From Pseudoalteromonas luteoviolacea (GTDB taxonomy: Bacteria > Pseudomonadota > Gammaproteobacteria > Enterobacterales > Alteromonadaceae): 64,000 bases of DNA. This document shows, piece by piece, positions 43,256 through 52,773 of this stretch. The stretch lies in assembly GCF_000814765.1 (NCBI RefSeq), contig NZ_JWIC01000004.1, positions 908,501 to 972,500 of the forward strand, given 5' to 3'. Both the position numbers and the translations under genes were made by a program. A model generated the notes under the pieces. It was not told the origin of the DNA and did not search any database. It saw nothing but the letters and a program-made list of their open reading frames with translations. Numbering within the stretch: the stretch's first letter is position 1; every line of letters starts with the position of its first letter.

Positions 43256-44437
43256 ATGAAATATATACAGGGTATTGTGTTACTCTATGCGTTTTGCTTT
43301 GCTTCATTTGGACAATCAAGAGAGATACCGGTAAGAAATATGTGCGGACCCAGTGCGCAGATGCAGCCTGAGTTAAATCAGTTTCGGCATTACACTATGT
43401 CAGCAAATACAGATCCATTTCAGCCTACTGAAAAAGCAGGGGTAAGATTTTTGGGATTTGACGTCACCGAAAGCGCGGGTGGGAAAAACCTGACTGCTCG
43501 CTTTGCGGGTCAAGACGACCTTGCATATGCCTTTGTTGAGGTATATTCGGGAGATTTCCCCCTGCTGTGTGGCGAAATCTGGGGATCTGAAGATGAAAAG
43601 AATCTCGCATGGGCAATCGATATTGATCTTTCAGCTGTACCCACGAGGTTAAACCCTGAGGGTGAAGTAGAAATATTGCTATTTAGTTATCACCATGCGA
43701 ATGGTGAAGATGAAGAGCGCTTCCGCGCAGTTGCTTATGATAAACAAGCGTTATTAGCGCTCGTTAATCATCGCTCTGAAACTACCTTACCTTATCAATT
43801 AAATATCGCACACCCTAGTAACTTGGTGCCAGGGCCGCCCATGGAGGGGGTAATTTATTGCCTCAACAGCAATCATCAATTTTGTGACTATTCCCAACAT
43901 AGACACCCCAAATTCGCTGATGACCCTTTGGTAATACATGGTATTGCGGTGCCTTTTAAAGGCCAATTTACCTTAGATGGGTATGTATCATCTATTCTTT
44001 ATAAGGAAGACATCACACTGGATATGAAGGTGATGGCGACAGATTTTGGCATATGGAATAGGTCGGTTTCTGAGCCAATTCAGTTAGGCGCATTGCACCC
44101 CAACAGTAAAGCCTTTTTGTCACAGTTTATCACGCTGAGTCATAGTGTGGATGCGGAAACAGGGGAAGTACAATCGACAATCGCATGGGATATTCCCATA
44201 GAGCATGGCGAGTTTCTAAGTACTAAAACCTATGCCCGTGATTACAATACGCATTTGTTGTACAACTTTGCCGTGCAAAAAAATCCTTTGGGCAGCCTTC
44301 AAGATGCGCTTAGTCGTGGGTATACCGAAGCGCAGTACCATGCGCAAACAAAAACCCGAGCCATTGCGATGGCAGGGGTATATTTGTCAATTCATGATAC
44401 TTTAAAGCTAGGTCCGTTAATTGTAACTTTTCCATAA
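43256..44437 (+). CDS. Secreted protein of unknown function, paralog B
   Basis: 393 residues, the same length as paralog A, with signal peptide MKYIQGIVLLYAFCFASFGQS. Conserved features include CGPSAQMQPELNQFRH, the FDVTESAGGKNLTARFAG stretch, FKGQFTLDGYVSSILYKEDI and the C-terminal HPNSKAFLSQFITLSHSVDAE. Differences are concentrated in the first half. Both copies are intact, which suggests retained function. A stem-loop (AGAGCAGGC / GCCTGCTCT, 44448-44469) separates it from the convergent helicase gene, and the same hairpin follows paralog A. Confidence 0.8.
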   Translation: MKYIQGIVLLYAFCFASFGQSREIPVRNMCGPSAQMQPELNQFRHYTMSANTDPFQPTEKAGVRFLGFDVTESAGGKNLTARFAGQDDLAYAFVEVYSGDFPLLCGEIWGSEDEKNLAWAIDIDLSAVPTRLNPEGEVEILLFSYHHANGEDEERFRAVAYDKQALLALVNHRSETTLPYQLNIAHPSNLVPGPPMEGVIYCLNSNHQFCDYSQHRHPKFADDPLVIHGIAVPFKGQFTLDGYVSSILYKEDITLDMKVMATDFGIWNRSVSEPIQLGALHPNSKAFLSQFITLSHSVDAETGEVQSTIAWDIPIEHGEFLSTKTYARDYNTHLLYNFAVQKNPLGSLQDALSRGYTEAQYHAQTKTRAIAMAGVYLSIHDTLKLGPLIVTFP

Positions 44438-44447
44438 GTTTTAGATG

Positions 44448-44469
44448 AGAGCAGGCAACAGCCTGCTCT
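44448..44469. terminator. Stem-loop between paralog B and the helicase gene
   Basis: Perfect nine-base stem (AGAGCAGGC / GCCTGCTCT) with loop AACA. A shorter copy of the same hairpin is at 42728-42745, after paralog A. No T-run is present, so it is a stem-loop rather than a classical intrinsic terminator. Confidence 0.6.
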
Positions 44470-44493
44470 ATCAAAGCGCAGACTGAAAGGGTC

Positions 44494-47400
44494 TTAGAGG
44501 GTATCTTTCAGTAGCTCTAGCACTTCTTTTACTGAGAGTGTGTAAGTTGTATCTTGGCCGCTCAATAGCTGCTGAGCTAAGTCGCGCTTTTGCTCATGCA
44601 TGGCAATGATCTTTTCTTCTATAGTTTGCTGTGCGATCAAGCGATAAATGGTTACAGGTCGAGATTGTCCAATACGGTGTGCTCTATCTGATGCCTGTGC
44701 TTCAACCGCTGGATTCCACCAAGGATCCATGTGGATCACATAATCCGCAGCCGTGAGATTAAGCCCCGAGCCGCCGGCTTTGAGACTAATTAAAAATACC
44801 TCACCTTCACCGCGCTGAAATGCATTAACACGTGTTTGGCGCTGCGCCGCAGGCGTTGAACCATCTAAGTATTGATAACTCACACCTCGTGTTTTTAAAT
44901 GTTGCTCTAACAGCTGTAAATGGCCGACAAACTGACTGAATATCAGAGCCTTGTGACCATTTTCTCTTAACTCTTGTAATAGCTCATCTAATTTGTTTAA
45001 TTTGGCACTGCTTAAACCCAATTCAGGGGCCACCAAATTGGGGTTGCAGCAGACTTGGCGTAGTTTGGTCAGCTCAGCAAGCATCGCCAATTGTTGAGAT
45101 CCTGCATCTTGTTGTTCATTGGCCTGTGCGATATTGGCAATGGCGTTTTGACGCAGTGCCTCGTAAAGGGTGTGCTCTTCATCGCTAAGCTGGATCGGGA
45201 CATTGATTTCGATACGTGGTGGCAGCTCCGTCAGTACTTGATGTTTCATGCGTCTTAAAATGAACGGTTGCAACAAGGTTTTCAAGTTTTGCTGTGCATA
45301 GCGCGCCGCAATTGGTTTGTCTTCTTTGCTCTCTATGGGGTGTATGAATCGTTCAGAGAAACGCTTGAGATTACCCAATAGCCCAGGGTTAACAAAACGA
45401 AATAATGACCATAATTCTACCAAGTTATTCTCAATAGGCGTGCCTGTGGTGATCATTTTAAACTGCCCTTTGAGTGCACAGGCTGCTTTGGCGCGCTGTG
45501 ACAGCGGGTTTTTGATGGCTTGTGCTTCATCTGCCACGATACAAGACCACTTAATACTTTTGAGCAGTTCAATGTCGCGCACCAATAAGCCGTAACTGAT
45601 GATCACGACATCCTGCGCTTGGAGTTGCGCAAACAATGCAGCTCGGGCGTCACCGGCACCATAGTGTGACAATAATTTTAAACTGAGTGTCGGAGCAAAC
45701 TTCGTTGCTTCTTGCTGCCAATTAAAGCATACCGAAGTCGGCGCGATGATTAAGCTCGGTCCTTCTTTTGCCTTTTCAAGTAGTACAGCCAGAGATTGCA
45801 GTGTTTTACCAAGGCCCATGTCATCGGCAAGACACGCTCCTGCTCCCCAATGCGCCAGACGCATGGCCCAATCAAATCCCGTATGCTGATAATCACGCAG
45901 GGTTGCGTTTAAGTCAGCTGGTGGGGTTATTTTAAGCGTATTGGCCTGATGCATTTTTTGTGATTGCTCTTCCCAAGCAGGCAGGGTTTTCATGCGCATA
46001 CCCGTAACAGCCTCAGAGACGATTGGGCTGGCAAGCGGGTGAAAGCGACCTTGCTCTGTACTTTGATTGAGCTGTACTAACTTTTCATGTAAGGCTTGAG
46101 ACAGTGCGACGACCTGCTGTCCACTGAGCTCGATAAATCTGCCATGGCTTTGTTCAACCAGTTTTAGCAACTCTTTAAGTTCGATGACTTGTTGGTCATT
46201 AATTTTTAGCTCACCATTTAAGTCAAACCACTGGTTTTTCTTAGAGATGGCCAGCTGCAAATGTTGTGATTCTAAAGGCTTCGATAAATTGACCTTTTTC
46301 CCTTTGGGCCAGCGAATTTTAACCTGTAGGGGCGGCGAGCTTTGCAAGCCCAACTCTAACTGTTCAAGGGCACAAAGTGCATCTTGTAAATCAGCAATGC
46401 ACAAGCGGTTATCGGCCATGGCTAAAAAGGCAGGGCAATGCGCGTCTAAGCTGTCGAGCAGTTCTTGTTCGTGGGCCAAGTTACGTTTCGTGGCGATGCG
46501 TTTGCCTTCAATTTCAGCACTGATACTCGCATTGCCAACACCTGGGTGGAATGCGGGTCCCAAATCACCAAACGGCATACTTAGGCAGTGAAACTCTAGT
46601 CCTTGTTGATAAGGGCTAACATTAATGATGAGATGAGCTTGCGGGTCAACCGTTTCTAACCCGATCTCGATGTCGCTCACTTGAGAGGCGATATTCAGCA
46701 GCGGCGCAATGGCTGCGATGCTGGCAATCAATTTTGGCTTGGCTTGCTTTGGAATAAGTAAGCCATTTTCACCAATGATGTGTGCAATTTTCAGGTGTTG
46801 CTTATCAAAGTAAGTGAATGCATATTGATGCGATGTAATGTGCTTTATGGCATAGACCGTTGAGTACTTTGCAAAATCTTCGGGTAAATCAGTCAAGCTA
46901 AGCAACAGTTGTTCTCCACATGCTGTGATGGCGAGTTGTGCTGGAGACTCGATGATGTCCAGAGGTTCGTTCAAATCATTGGTAGTAAATACATTGGGTG
47001 CGAGTGCTGCCGCACGAAGCGCTTCAACGCTATTGAGGTGATAGGTGGTGTCTTGCCAATGTTTGTCGATGGACATGGCATCGATAACGGCCAAATCTGA
47101 TGCCGTTAAATAGCTCAAATCTTGTTGATTTTGATATAGCGTCTCAAGCGGCATGGCTTTGCCTTTGCTCCAACCATTAGGTTGGCGTTTTTGCACTTTT
47201 GCTTGAAACGAAGCTTTACCATTGGTGATATCAAGTAGCCAAATCAATCGTTCAGTGGCAGTTGAGTCAGCGTCATCTGATAAGGCTTCTTTTGGCGCAA
47301 GCGCGAGCAATCTATCTAGGGCAAGATCCCATTCAGACTGCTGTTTAATCAGCGTTGCGAAGTTAAGACTCAGCCCACTCTCTCTATATTCATTCGTCAC

Positions 47401-48852
47401 AGAGGTGTATAGCTGATCGGTAATGTCGGTAAATAAGCCCAGTGTCGCGTTACTAAAAAAAGCGCGGCATGCTTTCAGTCTTTCGAGGTGTTGTTCATTG
47501 AGCGATTGCTTACACCAGTGCATCGCCAACAGTGAAAAGAGCTGACAAGCGTAATAATCCAAAGGACGGTTTTGCAAGTCCCGTTCATGCTCAACAAACT
47601 GGCTAATGAAGGGGGCCGCAGTCAATAAAGACTCACTCAAGCACTCAAATAATTGGCCAATATAGTAATTCGCTTTATTCCCTTTTTTATCGGATAGCTG
47701 GTTACTGGCAAGGGACATAGCTTGGTGAGTGTGATCATTATTACTTGACGCTGACGCTAAAAGTGCGATGAGGTGGAGCCAGCCAAAAACACCGTCTAAA
47801 TAAGGCGCTTTTTTCTTGGAATATTTTTGCTGTGCCTGAAGCGCACTGTTAAATTGCTGACATGCAAGCTCGCTTTGGTTGTTAAGCAGTAAAAAGCAGG
47901 CTTTAAGCTGCTGCGCATAACTGGTTATATCGTTGGGCTTTATGAGTTGCTGTGCTTGGTCGAGTTGGTTATCGACTAGCAAGGTTTCACTGAGTAAAAA
48001 CCGCAGGTTTCTATTATTTGGGCAGTGCTTTTGCGCTTGAATAAGCAGCTCAAGCGCAACATGGTTATTGATACCAAACTGTTTTTGGTTCGCAAGTAAT
48101 GTTGCAAATGCTTGGTATTGCATCTCTTCTGGTAACTCAGCAAACGTATCCAGTTGGAATGGGAAAAAAACAAACTGCACCAATGCACTGTTATTTTGTG
48201 TGTTTACTATTTGCGGGTTTTTGTGAAAAGCCAATCTCGCTTTTGCTTTAGGTAGCTGGCCAAGTAACAAAAAATCGCGCGTGAGACGATTTTCATCTTC
48301 TGGGTCTCGCTCCCATTCATAGGCATTCAGCACTGGGATAAACGCTTCTGCACATTTTAATATCGGTAACAATCGCCCAAGCTTTTGTGCATGCTGAGTC
48401 ACAAGGTTAGCGATAAGTGGATTTATTCGAACATTGAGGTGCTCAATAATAGCTAGCTGCTTTGCTTCTAATAGGGTTGTCAGTTCTGAGCTAAGTGCAG
48501 AAACTGGCCTACCTTGTGCGATGACTTTTTGCTCTGTTAAACGCTTTAGTATTTGTTTTATTTTTATGGTAGACGCCGACTTAAAAACCACTGCAAGCAC
48601 TTGCACCAGCGTTTGGTAGTCCTCATCAAGGGCTAAATAGTCTTGATAGAGTCGCTCTATGATGACATTGGTATCTGGTGTGAGCGTGAGTGGGCGATTA
48701 AGTGAGTGCAAGAGTATTCCTAAGCGTACAAACTGACGCAGGGAAAGTATCAAATGGTCGCCAATGTCACAAGCTTTCTGTGGGACTAAAAGTGATAGAC
48801 ATAAAAGGCATTTTGTCCGTCTTTCGCTGTCGTATCGAGATGAAATTGACAC
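44494..48852 (-). CDS. SNF2-family DNA helicase/translocase
   Basis: Large SF2 protein (1452 residues as framed). The N-terminal ~950 residues are poorly conserved, helical and TPR-like in places. The SNF2 motor follows: Walker A DDMGLGKT (~1010), DEAQ box VADEAQAIKN (~1105), TTGTPIENNL, and the C-terminal helicase half with SQFVGHLQLLEQHL, LISLKAGGSGLNLTAADYVIHMDPWWNP and ASDRAHRIGQSRPV. Such proteins remodel DNA-bound complexes; the cellular role is unknown. The start is uncertain: the framed start is GTG 48852 with no good ribosome site, and the ORF overlaps the 3' end of the GNAT gene by 67 bases. Confidence 0.9.
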   Translation of the reverse strand: MSISSRYDSERRTKCLLCLSLLVPQKACDIGDHLILSLRQFVRLGILLHSLNRPLTLTPDTNVIIERLYQDYLALDEDYQTLVQVLAVVFKSASTIKIKQILKRLTEQKVIAQGRPVSALSSELTTLLEAKQLAIIEHLNVRINPLIANLVTQHAQKLGRLLPILKCAEAFIPVLNAYEWERDPEDENRLTRDFLLLGQLPKAKARLAFHKNPQIVNTQNNSALVQFVFFPFQLDTFAELPEEMQYQAFATLLANQKQFGINNHVALELLIQAQKHCPNNRNLRFLLSETLLVDNQLDQAQQLIKPNDITSYAQQLKACFLLLNNQSELACQQFNSALQAQQKYSKKKAPYLDGVFGWLHLIALLASASSNNDHTHQAMSLASNQLSDKKGNKANYYIGQLFECLSESLLTAAPFISQFVEHERDLQNRPLDYYACQLFSLLAMHWCKQSLNEQHLERLKACRAFFSNATLGLFTDITDQLYTSVTNEYRESGLSLNFATLIKQQSEWDLALDRLLALAPKEALSDDADSTATERLIWLLDITNGKASFQAKVQKRQPNGWSKGKAMPLETLYQNQQDLSYLTASDLAVIDAMSIDKHWQDTTYHLNSVEALRAAALAPNVFTTNDLNEPLDIIESPAQLAITACGEQLLLSLTDLPEDFAKYSTVYAIKHITSHQYAFTYFDKQHLKIAHIIGENGLLIPKQAKPKLIASIAAIAPLLNIASQVSDIEIGLETVDPQAHLIINVSPYQQGLEFHCLSMPFGDLGPAFHPGVGNASISAEIEGKRIATKRNLAHEQELLDSLDAHCPAFLAMADNRLCIADLQDALCALEQLELGLQSSPPLQVKIRWPKGKKVNLSKPLESQHLQLAISKKNQWFDLNGELKINDQQVIELKELLKLVEQSHGRFIELSGQQVVALSQALHEKLVQLNQSTEQGRFHPLASPIVSEAVTGMRMKTLPAWEEQSQKMHQANTLKITPPADLNATLRDYQHTGFDWAMRLAHWGAGACLADDMGLGKTLQSLAVLLEKAKEGPSLIIAPTSVCFNWQQEATKFAPTLSLKLLSHYGAGDARAALFAQLQAQDVVIISYGLLVRDIELLKSIKWSCIVADEAQAIKNPLSQRAKAACALKGQFKMITTGTPIENNLVELWSLFRFVNPGLLGNLKRFSERFIHPIESKEDKPIAARYAQQNLKTLLQPFILRRMKHQVLTELPPRIEINVPIQLSDEEHTLYEALRQNAIANIAQANEQQDAGSQQLAMLAELTKLRQVCCNPNLVAPELGLSSAKLNKLDELLQELRENGHKALIFSQFVGHLQLLEQHLKTRGVSYQYLDGSTPAAQRQTRVNAFQRGEGEVFLISLKAGGSGLNLTAADYVIHMDPWWNPAVEAQASDRAHRIGQSRPVTIYRLIAQQTIEEKIIAMHEQKRDLAQQLLSGQDTTYTLSVKEVLELLKDTL

Positions 48853-49295
48853 TTCTCAAGGGCACGAACAGAGCTTTTATTATGTGGGTCTACGCCAGCA
48901 AATACGGTTTTAATGCTGGTGGAGTGTGCTAAATAAGTCATTAGCCCGGACAAAAGCTCGCTGCCAAAGCCCTGTCCCCAAGCCTGTTCGGCGATTAAAT
49001 ATCCTATGTGTGCTGTGTCACCAGAGCGGTGGACTAAGGTTAATCCAATTGGCTGAGGACGGTCTTTGAGTGCGGTTTCTTTACTCATCGCGATGAATAC
49101 ATCAGCTTCTTCGAGCTTGTCGTTGAGCCATTGTACTGCGTGCGCATCAAGCGGCGGTGAATGCCACTGTTCTGGTAAAAATGCAGTGACAGCAGGAGTG
49201 AGCAAGTGCGTAATTTGCTGAGCATGGTTTGGCTTTGTCAACAAAGACTGGCAATGATATACGCAGAGTCTTTGCGTAGTGAATAAAGAGGGCAT
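48786..49295 (-). CDS. GNAT-family N-acetyltransferase
   Basis: 169 residues, RimJ/RimL-like in style. The acetyl-CoA loop is visible as QAWGQGFGSELLSGLM (~115-130), preceded by HIGYLIAE and followed by GVDPHNKSSVRALEKCQF, the typical end of this subfamily. GGAGAG lies eight bases before the ATG. Its 3' end overlaps the framed start of the helicase gene, so the two are probably co-transcribed. The acyl acceptor is unknown (protein N-terminus, small amine or antibiotic). Confidence 0.85.
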   Translation of the reverse strand: MPSLFTTQRLCVYHCQSLLTKPNHAQQITHLLTPAVTAFLPEQWHSPPLDAHAVQWLNDKLEEADVFIAMSKETALKDRPQPIGLTLVHRSGDTAHIGYLIAEQAWGQGFGSELLSGLMTYLAHSTSIKTVFAGVDPHNKSSVRALEKCQFHLDTTAKDGQNAFYVYHF

Positions 49296-49310
49296 CTGTT
49301 TAGCTCTCCA

Positions 49311-49332
49311 AAAGCGGCATTATCAGTGCCGC
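49311..49332 (-). terminator. Terminator of the 134-residue membrane protein gene
   Basis: Six-base stem (GCGGCA / TGCCGC), seven-base loop, followed on the minus strand by TTTTGG. It lies between that gene and the GNAT gene. Confidence 0.65.
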
Positions 49333-49380
49333 AAGCAGGGTTTATTGGTAAAGGTTAGTTACTTTCTGACTTGAATGCAC

Positions 49381-49785
49381 TTATTGTTGAGATTGCTTAA
49401 ACACCATCATTTTTTGGTGACCTGTGAGTGCAGGACCTGCGAGAGCTTTCAATAGTAGGCTGCCTACGTAAATGAAGAGGGCGCTCACTAGTGCATCTAA
49501 AAACCAGGCTATAGGCAGTGCTGTTACCCCTAAAAAGTCAGGCATATTTTGCAGCGCAGGTAAGGTTGCTTGCTGAGTGAGTGCATGCAGCGCTAAGGCG
49601 ACCCAAAAACCAAAACAGTAAGGGCAATGCCAGGCTTCATAAAGGTAAGCAAGTGGTTTAGGGAGTCCATCGACGAGCGTGTTAAACCACGTGCCCCAAT
49701 CAGGCAGCTTTTCCCAGATCAGAATATGTAATGTCAGCCCCATCAAAGCAATGGAAACGTTTATCGTTATTGGAGAATCAACCAT
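49381..49785 (-). CDS. Small membrane protein with WHCPYCFGFW motif
   Basis: 134 residues with about three to four hydrophobic helices. The motif EAWHCPYCFGFWVALALH places a CXXC pair at the start of a membrane helix, as in the uncharacterised DUF1360-like membrane proteins; I would not assign it firmly. The ATG at 49785 is chosen because GAGG lies about seven bases upstream; a start at 49806 is less likely. It is divergent from the AraC-type regulator gene, which suggests but does not prove regulation by it. Confidence 0.65.
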   Translation of the reverse strand: MVDSPITINVSIALMGLTLHILIWEKLPDWGTWFNTLVDGLPKPLAYLYEAWHCPYCFGFWVALALHALTQQATLPALQNMPDFLGVTALPIAWFLDALVSALFIYVGSLLLKALAGPALTGHQKMMVFKQSQQ

Positions 49786-49911
49786 AATATACCTCGAAAT
49801 ATGCATTTTTTAATATGTGAGCTATTCTAGAGCTAAATTTATTGGACGATAATTGATAGAGTTTAGTAAAAATCGGCTTTTTTTAAGCTTTTCAGAAAAT
49901 GGAGTAACAGT

Positions 49912-50697
49912 ATGCATGCACTGGCCGTTGGCGAGGCGTTTTTTGAGACGCTAACAGAGCAAAAGCATGATTCACATGCGGAATGCGTGCTGACTTTTAT
50001 CGTATCTGGTGAAATGACCATTGCTCATCGCTTGCCTTATCATGTTAAGCCCGGGTCGTTTAATATTGTGCCGCCGGGAGTCCCGCATACACTGTTAACA
50101 GGTGAAAGCTTACAGGTCTTATGGCTGAGTTTTTGTCCTGATTGCTTGGGTTTAGCCGACAGTGATTTATTGATTCCTTTTGAATTGGTTAAGAAAGGCG
50201 TGCTGCCAGTGAAAGCTGCAAACTTGGACAGACATGCCTTCATTACAACACTCTTTTATGAACTGATCGCCGCTCAACAACAAAAATTGAGCCTTGAAGT
50301 GCAACGCAGCTTTGTTGTGTTGTTGTTAAGTGAACTTAGTCTGGCTGTCTCGTGTGGCGCGAATTCGCCGCAATATAATGAGAAAGTTGAAAAGGCGCTC
50401 GCGTTCATACAGTCCAATTATCTACACGCGATTGGACTCAATGAAGTAAGTGAGGCGGTTCATGTGACGCCTCCTTATCTTGCCCAATTGTTTAAACAAG
50501 AAACCGGGCATACGGTTGGTCAATGGATCACACAAAAGCGCTTATCGCAAGCATGTACTCAACTGCTGCATACTTCACAGCCTGTGAGTCAATTAGCAGA
50601 AACACTCGGGTGGAGTGATACCACCCACTTTATTCGCCAATTTAAAAAATATATTGGCCAAACGCCTGCGGCATGGCGAAAAAATCAAAAGTCCTAG
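49912..50697 (+). CDS. AraC-family transcriptional regulator
   Basis: 261 residues. The N-terminal part (~1-130) is a cupin-type ligand-binding domain (FIVSGEMTIAHRLPYHVKPGSFNIVPPGVPHTLL). The C-terminal ~100 residues hold two helix-turn-helix motifs (IGLNEVSEAVHVTPPYLAQLFKQETGHTVGQWI and PVSQLAETLGWSDTTHFIRQFKKYIGQTPAAWR), the AraC/XylS signature. It likely binds the divergent promoter region shared with the neighbouring membrane protein. The effector is unknown. Confidence 0.92.
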   Translation: MHALAVGEAFFETLTEQKHDSHAECVLTFIVSGEMTIAHRLPYHVKPGSFNIVPPGVPHTLLTGESLQVLWLSFCPDCLGLADSDLLIPFELVKKGVLPVKAANLDRHAFITTLFYELIAAQQQKLSLEVQRSFVVLLLSELSLAVSCGANSPQYNEKVEKALAFIQSNYLHAIGLNEVSEAVHVTPPYLAQLFKQETGHTVGQWITQKRLSQACTQLLHTSQPVSQLAETLGWSDTTHFIRQFKKYIGQTPAAWRKNQKS

Positions 50698-50716
50698 CGT
50701 ATTAATTTATGGATAT

Positions 50717-51388
50717 TTAAGCTTTCAGTGCTTTTAAGCTGCGATTGACCAGTTGATCCGCTTGGCGTGTCGTTTCAGGTAAGCGAAATTTGGGAGTGAG
50801 CTTTTCAATCCATTGTACAGCCGTTTCAATACTTATTTTGTGTCCCACCGAAACAAAAACCGGCTTGATATCTTTTTGCGTGCGCAGCACCTTGCCGATA
50901 AGCGTCTCATCATGCATTAAATCAGATGTGCTTCCCTTACATGGGTTTGGCATATCATATTCACCGATCAGCTTGGTTTTACCACACCCTATAGTGGGTA
51001 TATCTAAAAGCACACCTAGGTGGCTTGCCATACCAAAACGCTTAGGGTGTGCGATGCCTTGTCCATCACAGACAATTAAATCTGGCATCATCGATAGCTT
51101 TTTAATGGCATTGATTAACGGGGGGATCTCACGAAAAGAAAATAACCCTGGAATATATGGAAAGCTGATGGTCTCTACCACACTACATGACTCGATAACT
51201 TGCAGTGTTTTTGCATCTAAAAGTACCACAGCGCCTACCACTTGGTTATTGTCTTCATCATAGGCAACATCTACGCCTGCGATTGTATCAATTTCATTGA
51301 ATTGATCAGTCATAACGACGGTATTGGCTAAAGATGTTTGAATTTGCAATGCGTCTTCTTGTGTTGTGGGTGCGTTGTATTGGATCAT
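50717..51388 (-). CDS. nfi: Endonuclease V (deoxyinosine 3'-endonuclease)
   Basis: DNA/RNA repair nuclease of 223 residues that cuts one base 3' to deoxyinosine. Catalytic residues are in place: Asp in IAGVDVAYD (~ residue 43), Glu in SFREIPPL (~ residue 87) and Asp in LIVCDGQGIAHPKR (~ residue 110). PYIPGLFSFRE is the family's wedge motif. The length matches E. coli Nfi (223 aa). It is transcribed alone, convergent with the AraC-type gene. Confidence 0.96.
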   Translation of the reverse strand: MIQYNAPTTQEDALQIQTSLANTVVMTDQFNEIDTIAGVDVAYDEDNNQVVGAVVLLDAKTLQVIESCSVVETISFPYIPGLFSFREIPPLINAIKKLSMMPDLIVCDGQGIAHPKRFGMASHLGVLLDIPTIGCGKTKLIGEYDMPNPCKGSTSDLMHDETLIGKVLRTQKDIKPVFVSVGHKISIETAVQWIEKLTPKFRLPETTRQADQLVNRSLKALKA

Positions 51389-51484
51389 GCTGATGATTTA
51401 TGTTGGTATTGATGATTTGATTATGATGGGGGGCAAAAGATAAATATCAATAGCTTACAGGGTTTCTTAACGACTTAATCGATA

Positions 51485-51520
51485 AAAGAGCCTCTGTATC
51501 GTGAGTAACAGAGACTCTTT
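51485..51520 (-). terminator. Terminator of the porin gene
   Basis: Twelve base pairs in two blocks (AAAGAG and CTCTGT pair with ACAGAG and CTCTTT, one mismatch), with TTTTATC after it on the minus strand. It lies just beyond the porin stop codon. Confidence 0.8.
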
Positions 51521-51525
51521 GGATG

Positions 51526-52689
51526 TTAGTAATTTATCGACGTTTTAAAGTCATATCTGAAACCAACTGACAAGGAGTCAAAATCTTGGTCGTTCGTATA
51601 CGACTTGGTGAGGTATTCAAGGTGTACACGCAGCGGTGGCGTCGGCATCCATTCTAATGTGACGTTGTAACCATCGTAGCTCTGATTCGCTGGGTCGTTA
51701 TCGCTGTAGCCGTCGTCAAAATCAAAAAAGCCCGCTTTTAGCTTATAAAACTTTGTCAATTTATAAGCAAAGGAGAGATCAAGCGTAGATCCATCTCTGT
51801 CTGCGATGTTGTTTCTTTCATACGTTTTATCTTGGTAGGCGAGGGCAGCGTAAAAACGGTCTGTAAAATCATAGGCTAAAGAGCCTGCCCAGATGGCGTT
51901 TTCCCCTTGTCTGACTTGCTGGTCGTAGACATCATTCATTTGGTAGGTGATTGCGGCATGCAATCCATCTTTGTCATAGCTGACACCAGCATTGAACAAG
52001 TCTGCATAGTTTTCGTTATTTGCTCCATCGTACTGTGCAACAGCTACAAAAGTAATAGGACCACTGTCAAGGCGGTAGCTCAGCAAGTTGTCAACGAAAA
52101 ATAGGCTTTCGTTATCATAGGCGTATGGGCTGTTAGCATGGTTAAAAATATCGACGTATTCGGCAATAAACAAGTATTGTGCTGGTCGCTGTTTACCAAT
52201 ACCAAAGCGCCCAACCGGTGTTACTAGGGCAGTGTAGGCGCGGCGAGAGCGGCCAAATTCTCCCGTATTTTGAATGTCTATACTCCACTCACCATGCAGT
52301 TCTGCGGCCCAGTCATCATTAAATCTGTGGGTGGCTTTGATCCCCGCGTGGGATAATGCGTCACGCACATCGTATGTATCTTCCCCTTTGTCTTCGATGC
52401 GTCCATAGGTTGGGCGCATAGTCGCATAGACATCGACTTTGTGCGTTACAGGTTTTTCGGCCACTTTAATCGCAGGCTTTGTTGCTGCCTTGGCAGTGGG
52501 TTGTCTAGTGTCTGCTGGCTTTTCAGGTTCTGGGTGCTGCGCTGTAAATCGTCGTTTGAGTTCCGCGAGCTGGGCTTCAAGTGCCTTAATATCATCCATG
52601 GTGACGGGACGGTTATCATTTGCAATCACCGGATATGCAAATGACGTTGATAGTAAAAGAGCAAATAAAGAACGGCTCGCTGTTTTCAT
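51526..52689 (-). CDS. Gram-negative porin-like outer-membrane protein
   Basis: 387 residues. Signal peptide ~1-24 (FALLLSTSFAYPVIAN), then a short helical coiled-coil-like stretch (MDDIKALEAQLAELKRRF), a Pro/Lys/Ala linker, and a C-terminal barrel of alternating strands ending in an aromatic-rich strand (FRYDFKTSINY). DVYATMRPTYGRIEDKG, the IGKQRP and SLSVGFRYDF stretches are typical of the porin_4 type seen in Alteromonadales. The coiled coil resembles the segment that tethers some porins to the cell wall. The solute is unknown. It is divergent from the MCP gene. Confidence 0.85.
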   Translation of the reverse strand: MKTASRSLFALLLSTSFAYPVIANDNRPVTMDDIKALEAQLAELKRRFTAQHPEPEKPADTRQPTAKAATKPAIKVAEKPVTHKVDVYATMRPTYGRIEDKGEDTYDVRDALSHAGIKATHRFNDDWAAELHGEWSIDIQNTGEFGRSRRAYTALVTPVGRFGIGKQRPAQYLFIAEYVDIFNHANSPYAYDNESLFFVDNLLSYRLDSGPITFVAVAQYDGANNENYADLFNAGVSYDKDGLHAAITYQMNDVYDQQVRQGENAIWAGSLAYDFTDRFYAALAYQDKTYERNNIADRDGSTLDLSFAYKLTKFYKLKAGFFDFDDGYSDNDPANQSYDGYNVTLEWMPTPPLRVHLEYLTKSYTNDQDFDSLSVGFRYDFKTSINY

Positions 52690-52773
52690 AGTCTTTAAAC
52701 CAATTAGTTGCGATAAAGCGAATTATAGACAACACTTTGCGATGTTGACTGATTTTTTTTCTGGCGAGTAACT

